The translations under genes were made by a program, and so were the position numbers. 64,000 nucleotides of DNA from Steromphala cineraria (lineage: Eukaryota; Mollusca; Gastropoda; Trochida; Trochidae). The notes under the pieces are model-generated. The model saw only the letters and a list, made by a program, of their open reading frames with translations, made no database searches and had not been told where the DNA came from. The stretch lies in NCBI GenBank assembly GCA_916613615.1, contig OU744733.1, positions 37,301,939 through 37,365,938 on the forward strand. Reading direction: 5' to 3'. Each line of letters starts with the position of its first letter. The first letter of the stretch is position 1. This document shows, in pieces, positions 57,401 to 64,000 of the stretch.

Positions 57401-60400
57401 TCTGACGAGTCCCAACACAGTGGACGAAACTAGTTACTCTAAGCAATACTCCCTTGCCCCTTCGCCGTAGTAAGGCCAACCTTGTCTTACTTATATTTTA
57501 TATCCCTGCCTTCTACGTACAAGATGTCTACCGGAAATACGCCGGCCCCTTCCTGACCTAGGTTCACTAGCGTCATTGACGTAAAAACTCACCTTGAGCA
57601 ACCAAATTCAAACACTTTGGTACCTCCACTGTCGGCGCCCTTGAGACCAAAGAGGTCAACTTCCGGCCAAAATTATGTGGTCGTAAAGATCGTGGGCTAA
57701 AACTTCCCACCATATTTTTATCTTCTTACTTTCCTCTGATTGTTTTAACCACGATCTAGTAGACATTATCAGGGCCTGTTTTACAAATGGTTGTCACTTT
57801 GTAACACACACGTGACCCACGTCTAACATACACAAGACTATGATGTCATACACAAATATTCCCGTCTGTGACGTCACAATCAATCCCATTGTCAATACAA
57901 TGCGTTAAACATCTTTCCATCTTGTAAAACCCAACCAGAAAAATCATCTGTGTTATCTACATTCTCTCCTAATTCATATCTTTATAAATATAAACTTTAT
58001 ATTTCACCACATGCATATCTTGCCCTTATACTTTTATTGCCTTTGCAATAAAGCTATACTCTTTTCAAAATCGTTTCTTCAGTCCTCTACGGGCCCCTAC
58101 TTTTCCTATTTGCGGAAAATACAGGGGCCCCCGAGCCTATCCTCTCATAAAGGTCATAGGCAACTCAATCTAGGCAATACCAAAAAACTTGGTTTATATA
58201 TATTTTTCTACAATACTCATTACGTAGAAGAATGGTCTTTTTTACTCTAAACTGACCCTGATAAAAGTACCACAATTTGTGCAAAAGAAAACAAAATACG
58301 TCTTCTCCATGCAGGATCTCGATCTATTTATTCTGCCAACGGTACTGCCATCACCTACACCATATAAACAAACTGTTTATAATTAAGACAAACCTGAGAA
58401 AATGGTCATACACAGTGTCAAAAATTATCATACACACTTCTTTACACACCGGAAACGAAATCCGCCGCTTCCGTCATTCCCGCCGCCGGCGGTATTACCG
58501 GAACCGGAAGTCGCCGCCGGCGACCTTTTCCCGGTACCGGAAGTAAGCGCCGGAAGCCCTACCGCTCCACCCCCGGCGGGACCCACAAGTCACGTGACCC
58601 ACTCAAAGAGTATATAAGGAGAGACAGACCCATTGCTTCTTCAGTCTGACGAGTCCCAACACAGTGGACGAAACTAGTTACTCTAAGCAATACTCCCTTG
58701 CCCCTTCGCCGTAGTAAGGCCAACCTTGTCTTACTTATATACCTATTGAACAGTTTAGTAAAACAATACGAAATATATGATATGAAAAAGTGTCGCAAAC
58801 CAGTTCTATAGTTATACCATCTCATGTTTTAACGCAAGCTCAGCAATTGCAGCCCTCACAACAAAAGTTATGGGCAGGTAACTCCTGATTACCATTCATT
58901 TAACATGTTCTTTGCTATACAGCCTATTTCATGTCATTTGTCTGCCGTAAATAGTTTTGTCTGTCCTATCTGATTATAGAACATGTGACAAACTGGGATG
59001 CATTCAGACCATGTGGAGAGGAAACTTTCCTATATATAGCGATACGGCAGAAGACTATAGGAGGATACCAGGGGATAGGTTGTAGCATTAGCGGAGACAT
59101 ATACGCTGATGTAGCAGGATGCGGTGAAACCAGCTTGAACATATTGAGTTCATTTTCAGTACAGTTTACAGTACAGAATCGTGCATGCAAGAAATTCACA
59201 ACGTTATATATTTTGCAGAAGTCTGAAGAAAGTTAAACTTTTCAAGGTCAACACTTTGCTATTCTTCTTGAGAGATTCTCAATGGCTGCTTTTAAAAATC
59301 CTTAACGCATTTACAATGAAACTCAAAATTACTCTATCGTAGGCAGGCAAACATCTCAATCCTCATTCTTATTTGGTTATAAAGATGATTATTTTCCTCT
59401 ACAGGATACCAAATAGGTGAGGATGCCCTTACAACGATACTCAAGCGTTACTCAAGAGTTGTGCACCCTGGCAGGTGTCTCGTTGCCTTTGATGATTTCG
59501 TTTCCGTATCAGTCCGTCTTCGAGCATACACAGGTAGGTATAGATAATATACAATAAATAAATAGAACTTATACCAATTCATATATACATATTCAAAATG
59601 AGTGGAAATTATGGAAATAAGTTTCATAATGTAATATGATTTTTTCAATGAATCCCTGAGTAATTGAAAATTGGTAGAAATTAAAATACTAAGATGCAAT
59701 GAATATTCATCAGAGGGTGTCAGGACACTTTGACAAACCTTTTGGCTTGGTGTCCCTTCAATTTTGGGCAGTTGAATAGCAAAGGGTCCAATCTGCTGAC
59801 CTTCTAAGCTTAAATTTGGGAACAACATTGTTTTATGATTTTATGTTCCTCTTTCTCGTAATATTTCCTATAATAGAAAACCTTCATATTATAAAGAAAA
59901 TATCAGTCTTAGTAAACCTAGCCTCAATATTACCCTTTTCACTCCGATATTGAGTCTAGAAAGGTCTAGTTGAGTGTCGTGTCAGCCTTTCTGCGACCTA
60001 TGAACCTCCAACATTATACATGTATATGTACGTGCAAAGGCAGACTATTGTGGCTTGGTAAGATGAGCTCTGATTGGTCAATTTGATATGTGGGCTGATG
60101 CGACGTAATATTGAGGCTAGGTTTACTTAGACTGAGAAAATATGTTCTGTTTTAGTGTAAGAACCTTTTCTCATAGAATAATAGAAAATTATGGCTGTCC
60201 TAAATCATTTTCAGATGCCTTCCGGAAACGAGATGCCATGTGCAACAATGGTGTGGAAACTGGACAAACAGTTTTTGGTTATGATGATGTGAGTGCTTGA
60301 TGATGATGATAGAATTCAACACAAATTTTTCTTATATTCCTGAAGGAATTGTACTTTCCTATCAACAAGAAGTGCCTCACGCAATTGTACTTTCCTTTCG

Positions 60401-63400
60401 TTTGAGTACCCATTTGTATTGCCAAGATGAATTGAGTACTATGTTGATAAAGAACACGGTATAACAATACAAAATGGAGACTCAGGCATTGGAATACAAA
60501 TATTCAATCCAAATCTATGCCATTTAAAAGGTTAAGGGGAATTTAAGGTTCTAGTTTGAACAAGAGTTACATTTTACAACCATTTGTTCCAATAAGAGGT
60601 TTAGACAAGAGTATCAAGACTTCTTGAGTTAGTTGTTGCTATTTTGGATCTTTGATGAAGAGAATTTCCTCATCACTTTTACACAAAAAAATACATCACA
60701 TCCAAAGATCGAAATACAAAGATAAGACTAAAGTCAATTCCTACAGTATCACTTTACAAAACACTACTAAGATATAATATAAAGATGCTGTATTCCCATA
60801 CCATATGCAACACAATGAGGTCCAAATATACACCTCAACAGATCAAAATGAATCATAGAAGATAGATGTGCTTCACAGTACAAAAGTACTACAGATGCTT
60901 CACAAGAACATAAAGCTTCACAAAACAATGCTAAGAACAATACTACAGCATACAAAATATATTTGTCACATCTTCATACTCATACTTCATACATCATATA
61001 CAAAACTTCACAACTTGTAACCAAGAACCACACTAAAATCTAAAACACTGTGTTACATACACAACAACATACATACCACAATTTATATCATACCAAACAG
61101 TTTTACATACCACAAATTATATCATACCACAATTTATATCATACCAAACAGTTTTACATACCACAAATTATATCATGCAACAATTTATATCATACCAAAC
61201 AGTTTTACATACCACAAATTATATAATACCACAAATTATATAATACCACAAAGTATTACATACCACAAATTATATCATACCACAAAGTATTACATACGTG
61301 TAGGATCAAAACCGAGCCAGAGGTGTTGTTGATAATGTAAGCCCGCGGCAGAGGGAAATTGGAAAGGGTCGACAGGCCCGCCCCAATTTCCCGAGGCTGA
61401 GGGCTTACATTATCAAACAACACCGAGGGCGAGGTTTTGATCTAACTTATGAACCGATATAAACCGTAGTTACAAAATAATTTCAATAATAAGTATAAAA
61501 GTGGATTCATTGATTTACTGGTAGGGAATCACCATGAGCAAACGGAGAGCACATCCGCGCCCTGCACGTGCTTTGCGCTCGCTACCCAAGCCGAGAGCGT
61601 GAGATGCATGCGCTATCTGCCTCGTGAAGTTCACATGATTGTCACTGTGGAAAATACATCTTTGTTCTCGTGGGCCTTTATAGCCGAGTTGTCAAAGGCG
61701 CCAGTTTAGTAAGCGAAAGGTCCAGATCGAGTTCGAAACCAGGCATGCGAACGTTATATTTGTAATTTGTCAAAAATGTCATATTTTGTAATGGTATTCA
61801 TTCGAAGAAGGACTTCGAATCAAATTATTTCAAAACGTGTATAATTCCCCAATCAAAGTAAATTTCCGATAAATTCTAGAGTAAGCCCCGGGCATTCCTA
61901 GAGAAAGCCCTGGGCATTCTTCAAGAAAGCCCTGGGCATTCTTCAAGAAAGCCCTGGGCATTCTTGGAGAACGCCCGGCAAAGAGGTTTATCCGGTAAAA
62001 CAAGAACCTAATAGAACAATAGAGTGACGTCACTGGAGGTTTATAACACAGATTATAACATACCACAAAGCACCACTTCTTACCAAAACATAAAACAACG
62101 TAACAGGAAATATCACGACAGCAATACTTCATCAAAGTGCTTCACATAATATCATACAACGATGTAAATTGTTTTAAGTCATAACAACATACAATAAAGT
62201 ATGACATGAAAAACAACATTCATTGCACTACAGCATAAAACAAACACAAAGTGTCATACCATATATTCATACTAGACCAACAGTACATCGCAATGCAAAA
62301 AAGAAAAAACAAGATGTGTTTGTGAAACACGAATGCCCCCGGATGCATCCTGCTCGCTGTGTCAAGGTCAAGGTCACAAGGTCAATTGTCATGGTGTCAT
62401 CTGAAAGGTCTCATCACAAGGGATCCATATGTCAAGTATCAAAGACCTAGCTCTGACCAATCAAAAGTTATGACCAAGGTTAAAGTTTTTGTGGACAAAC
62501 AGACAGACGGACAGGTGAAAAACAATATACCCCCGGAATCTCAGATTCGGAGGCATAATAAAAAATACCTTAACACAATAAACAATATGAGATCATATTG
62601 CATTTACAATGATACACCACAATACACCATGTCATTAATAAATGTGCAAAAGTAAAAAACCACTTCACAATGCAAATCACCACAGAACAGTACAAAAAAC
62701 TACAACAAAATGTCACATGTCAACTGGATAAAATACAATAAAATTATACAATACACAATTCATTAACACCACATCTTACAAAAATACCACATACAACAAA
62801 GCAACACATCCCAATGAAAAGCACTTCAAAATAATTCAACAACATGATACACAACATTAGTACATACCAAAATATACAATTGAATACCACACTAATAATA
62901 TCAAAATACAACAAAGTACTGAAGCATAATACACCATACCACAACACATTATACCACATGATGTCATACCATATTTTCAATTATATACCACAATTGAAAA
63001 TATTTTACCCAATAACAAAAATTTAAGCATCAAGCACTTCTGCTCAAAACACCTTAGAACAAGATAGTACACCATATTTTGTCAAACAATACTAAAAAAA
63101 GAATAAGACAATATATCAAATTAATGCTGAGGAATATATGGATGACAACTTCTTTGTTCATTATAAGTCATCCATATATTCCTCAGCATTATTGTCATTC
63201 CAACTTCTTTAATGCCTCTCAAAGAAGTTAATATATCACATGGTCCACATCCTACCAAAATACAACAAACAAAAAAGCACCCCTTCACAATAAAAAGCAC
63301 TAAAGCAATACACCTCAAAACCGACACATTTTCAACATAATTTCCTAAAAAAAAATTTTTTTAAATATTGAACCACAACATAACATTGAAATAAAAAACT

Positions 63401-63789
63401 AAAATAAAATGGTTAAAGCACCACATCACAATGAAAGCACTTAAGCACAACACAAAACACCACATTCTGTCATACAATAATACACATCATCATATAAGGT
63501 TACAACAAACAACAATGCACGACATACAAAGTACTGTAGATGATAAATTACCACATATAAAAATGCACAGCACAAATTTCCCCACTACATTGCAAAGCAC
63601 ATTATACCACATTATGTCATACCACAGTATGGCATCAAAAACTACACATCATACCACACTCCACCATATCATTCATCAATACTTTCATTTAGAATTCAAC
63701 CAGTAATGCTAGGTCCATAAAAAAAACTTCAATTTGTTATTTGTTGACATGTTTCTTTTCAGTTCCTGAGATGTGTGATGTGTCTCTGA
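48486..63789 (+). CDS. Penta-EF-hand calcium-binding protein, sorcin/grancalcin-like
   Basis: Nine coding exons: 48486-48686, 50605-50679 (or from 50614), 52010-52085, 52886-52910, 53320-53341, 54177-54327, 59405-59533, 60215-60288 and 63763-63789 (TGA). All junction phases agree, giving 259 (or 256) residues. Residues 1-67 are a Gln/Tyr/Gly/Pro-rich tail typical of the family. EF2 (133-144, D-x-S-x-D-G...E) and EF3 (163-174, D-x-N-x-S-G...E) have complete calcium ligands; EF1, EF4 and EF5 loops are degenerate. The C-terminal YDDFLRCVM motif matches the dimerising fifth hand of sorcin and grancalcin. Family members move to membranes or partners upon calcium binding. Exons of 25 and 22 nt are micro-exons, and the donor at 53342 (GTATCC) is weak. 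Confidence 0.9.
48890..50495 (+). mobile_element. Tc1-like transposon in intron 1 of the EF-hand gene
   Basis: The ends are long inverted repeats. GTGGCCAAAAGTCTGTTCGC at about 48976-48995 is matched in reverse at about 50308-50328, and an outer block (TGAAATGTTGATC, about 48914) is matched at about 50432-50450. The right arm carries about 100 extra nt. The outer boundaries are approximate. Confidence 0.75.
49180..50215 (+). pseudogene. Tc1-type transposase relic
   Basis: The likely start is MPAVSRELTPDQR at 49180. An N-terminal helix-turn-helix DNA-binding region is followed by GRPRK, then the catalytic FSDET (about 49640) and EDNAPCH (about 49915). After a frameshift near 49975, WPPQSPDLNIIENVW follows with the third acidic residue about 34 residues on (DD34E type). 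Further on, in that frame, are two stops (50109 and about 50171) before the usual C-terminal end near 50215. It is clearly inactive. Confidence 0.88.
50781..51022. mobile_element. Foldback MITE, ~115-nt arms
   Basis: CTGGGCTCAGAAGCTAG (about 50821) and its surroundings up to ATCATTTTCTC are mirrored at about 50918-51022 with a few differences. The spacer is only about 25 nt. It is non-coding and in intron 2 of the EF-hand gene. Confidence 0.8.
51261..51441. mobile_element. Short MITE with ~18-bp inverted ends
   Basis: The left end ACAGTGATTGGGAAAGGC and the right end GGCTTTCTCAATCCCTGT are reverse complements with two mismatches. The CAG...CTG ends recall hAT-type elements, but no clear 8-bp target duplication is visible. 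Confidence 0.55.
51700..51830. repeat. Dispersed repeat with GCTATATCCG units
   Basis: TTCGCTATATCCG-like units occur three times in 60 nt. The type looks mollusc-wide, but this is from memory of style rather than a search. Confidence 0.35.
52138..52168. repeat. Poly-C tract
   Basis: An 18-C run, interrupted at its edges, lies in intron 3. Confidence 0.9.
52440..52600. mobile_element. Foldback MITE, ~35-nt arms, in intron 3
   Basis: GTGATTTCAAGATGTGTATT at about 52442 is matched in reverse (AATACACAACTTGAAATCAC) ending at about 52597. The arms continue through AAGC-ACATCCT. Two ATGACGTCAT-like segments lie inside. Confidence 0.75.
53022..53100. repeat. Dispersed repeat also present at 59066-59135
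   Basis: Both contain a GGGATA-GGTTGTAGCATTA type block followed by GACATATACGCTGATGTA. They are diverged copies of one family, in introns 4 and 6 of the EF-hand gene. Confidence 0.45.
53600..53672 (+). mobile_element. Possible non-LTR retrotransposon 3' end
   Basis: GGCCTGTGGCCTTTATAC followed by GAATAAAG closely resembles the end of the element at 43353-43390 (GGCCTGTGGCCTTTTCAG, AATAAAG). Confidence 0.4.
54318..55840. repeat. 31-bp minisatellite, ~49 copies, carrying 5' splice sites
   Basis: The unit is TTCAGTAAGAGCTGTAATCA followed by TTTAGAATGTC, with G/A and G/T variants. The first unit overlaps the last bases of the exon ending at 54327: the exon's own TTCA|GTAAGAGC junction is the unit's start. 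Nearly every later unit keeps the same GTAAGA; one near 54606 reads AGAAAGA. The array fills the start of intron 6. Confidence 0.97.
55968..56095. repeat. Degenerate interstitial telomere-like tract
   Basis: CCCTAA and close variants (AACCCTAACCCTTACCCTAA) dominate about 125 nt, matching the TTAGGG repeat of mollusc telomeres read on the other strand. It ends within a few nt of the target duplication of the adjacent ribozyme element. Confidence 0.75.
56387..56446 (-). ncRNA. Hammerhead ribozyme, copy 1 (minus strand)
   Basis: The 60-nt sequence is identical to copies 2 and 3. Core, helices and cleavage site are as described for copy 2. Predicted cleavage falls between 56399 and 56398. Confidence 0.85.
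57271..57804 (+). repeat. LTR-like block with promoter and ribozyme
   Basis: It begins TGTTACAAAGT and ends ACTTTGTAACA, i.e. TG...CA ends within an 11-bp inverted repeat. ETS-like CCGGAAGT (about 57297), an E-box (about 57345) and TATATAA (57367) precede the hammerhead. The same block appears truncated at both ends of the composite element. Confidence 0.7.
57388..57447 (+). ncRNA. Hammerhead ribozyme, type I, copy 2
   Basis: All conserved parts are present in order. Helix I is 57388-57394 with 57441-57447 (ATTGCTT/AAGCAAT), plus 57399-57401 with 57436-57438 (AGT/ACT). The CTGACGA core is 57402-57408. Helix II GTCC/GGAC (57409-57412, 57422-57425) has a 9-nt loop. GAA is 57426-57428. Helix III is the palindromic ACTAGT (57429-57434), and U17 is 57435. 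Cleavage is expected between 57435 and 57436. A two-base-pair helix III with a tiny loop is the form reported to act best as a dimer. A TATA box lies 20 nt upstream. Confidence 0.88.
58632..58691 (+). ncRNA. Hammerhead ribozyme, type I, copy 3
   Basis: Identical in sequence to copy 2 and 1,244 nt downstream of it in the same orientation. A transcript spanning both would release a 1,244-nt unit. Predicted cleavage falls between 58679 and 58680. Confidence 0.88.
59903..60137. mobile_element. Foldback MITE in intron 7 of the EF-hand gene
   Basis: AGTAAACCTAGCCTCAATAT at 59911 is matched in reverse (AATATTGAGGCTAGGTTTAC, about 60107-60126), and similarity extends a few nt outward. Confidence 0.75.
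60720..61300. repeat. A/C-biased degenerate repeats in the last intron
   Basis: The plus strand is rich in A and C and poor in G, with recurring CATACCACA and ATTATATCATACCAC units (clearest at 61070-61290). Similar sequence returns at 62040-63700. No gene is recognised. Confidence 0.7.
61303..61446. mobile_element. Foldback MITE, ~60-nt arms
   Basis: GATCAAAACCGAGCC-GTGTTGTTGATAATGTAAGCCC at the left is mirrored at the right by GGGCTTACATTATCAAACAA and GAGGTTTTGATC. The loop is GC-rich. Confidence 0.8.
61672..61745 (+). repeat. tRNA-Leu/Ser-like SINE head
   Basis: TAGCCGAGTTGTC resembles an A box of class II tRNAs and GAGTTCGAAACC a B box, 45 nt apart. The anticodon stem is not intact, so this is a SINE head or pseudogene rather than a tRNA gene. 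Confidence 0.5.
61880..61977. repeat. 22-bp tandem repeat, four to five copies
   Basis: AGAAAGCCCTGGGCATTCTT recurs at a spacing of about 22 nt. It lies in the last intron of the EF-hand gene. Confidence 0.85.
62280..62575 (+). repeat. Mollusc-type dispersed repeat (SINE-like)
   Basis: Contains CAAGATGTGTTTGTGAAACA, TCAAGGTCAAGGTCACAAGG, GACAGACGGACAGG and a final CCCCCGGAATCT/AGATTCGG hairpin followed by an A-rich end. Combinations like these are very common in bivalve genomes (recollection, not searched). Confidence 0.5.
63122..63191. repeat. Perfect 25-bp hairpin sharing sequence with 47037-47077
   Basis: Arms 63122-63146 and 63167-63191 are exact reverse complements around a 20-nt loop. 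The left arm plus most of the loop (63122-63162) is identical, in reverse, to 41 nt at 47037-47077. Confidence 0.85.
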
Positions 63790-64000
63790 TCAGATGATAT
63801 TCTCAAGGTATGAAACTAGAATATCCTGCATCTTGCAAAATCTTTTATAAGTACATCTAAGGCCCTTTTCTCATGCACGAATTTACATACATGAGTAAAT
63901 TTACACGCTATGTAATTATACATACATGTGTAATAGTAAATATACTTTCTGTTCACATGTAGTTAAGCATTATGTTGTATTTGTCAATTACATACAGCCA

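Larger units (their letters stand above)
56110..58739. mobile_element. Palindromic retroelement with three hammerhead ribozymes
   Basis: It is flanked by a 14-bp direct repeat, TACCTATTGAACAG (56096-56109 and 58740-58753). The plus half (57271-58739) has an LTR-like block 57271-57804, opening TGTTACAAAGT and closing ACTTTGTAACA, then about 690 nt of internal sequence, then a truncated second LTR-like block. The minus half (56110-57286) is an inverted copy of the same organisation. Over 56333-58745 the arms mirror about position 57539. Promoter motifs include TATATAA, several CCGGAAGT (ETS type), GTCACGTGAC (E-box) and TGACGTCA. No reverse transcriptase, integrase or endonuclease is readable. 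Penelope-like elements and retrozymes are the known families with hammerheads in terminal repeats; assignment to either is an inference. Confidence 0.8.

Noticed and set aside
58402..58617. Pro-rich open frame and its inverted twin at 56461-56676
   Set aside because: It translates the GC-rich promoter repeats of the ribozyme element. It has no domain and overlaps the TATA region.
58985..59236. 83-codon open frame as an extra exon of the EF-hand gene
   Set aside because: The flanking exons join in phase without it. It resembles no EF-hand sequence and contains a dispersed repeat also found at 53022-53100.
61672..61745. Functional tRNA gene
   Set aside because: A- and B-box-like motifs are present, but no intact anticodon stem or acceptor stem can be formed.

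Overview
The window is animal nuclear DNA, most likely from a mollusc and probably a bivalve. It is AT-rich, has long spliceosomal introns, degenerate TTAGGG-type repeats, and a dense population of small DNA elements, minisatellites and dispersed repeats of the kind seen in mollusc genomes. The species cannot be fixed from sequence alone. Bacterial features such as operons, ribosome binding sites and CRISPR arrays are not expected and none were seen.

Positions 1-39.6 kb hold a cluster of four alpha-tubulin genes: gene 1 (+, 1980-5312), gene 2 (+, 6784-13026), gene 3 (-, 26793-20272) and gene 4 (+, 30971-39441). All four share one design: a first exon whose coding part is only the ATG, a 223-nt exon 2, and a long exon 3 entered in phase 1 at codon 76. 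The ATG exons are too small for ORF scanning and were found from ATG plus splice-donor signals. Genes 3 and 4 are head to head, about 4.2 kb apart. Genes 1 and 2 have Thr instead of the acetylatable Lys40. Gene 2 starts MREV rather than MREC. Gene 3 carries a 5-nt deletion that breaks the frame. The last ~280 nt of the coding regions are far more alike than the rest, which suggests gene conversion.

The introns and spacers hold a 105-bp array (7 kb), a 159-bp palindrome followed by a ~46-copy 51-bp array (15.3-17.85 kb), a MITE family with TTAA target sites (six near-complete or partial copies plus a solo end), a 549-bp tandem duplication split by a Helitron/Helentron-like insertion rich in nuclear-receptor motifs (34.3-36.6 kb), a non-LTR retrotransposon fragment (42.1-43.4 kb) and a TA-flanked DNA element with 24-bp terminal inverted repeats (43.65-44.98 kb).

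Positions 48.5-63.8 kb hold one gene in nine exons, a penta-EF-hand calcium-binding protein of the sorcin/grancalcin type. Its introns contain a dead Tc1-like transposon, several foldback elements, a ~49-copy 31-bp array whose unit contains the gene's own 5' splice site, a degenerate telomeric tract, and the most striking object in the window. This is a 2.6-kb, nearly palindromic retroelement-like insertion (56110-58739) flanked by a 14-bp direct repeat. It carries three identical copies of a sequence that folds as a type I hammerhead ribozyme directly downstream of a TATA box. That matches the known association of hammerheads with Penelope-like elements and retrozymes, but no reverse transcriptase is present.

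The tubulins build microtubules, and the EF-hand protein would respond to calcium. Nothing in the sequence ties the two loci into one pathway.
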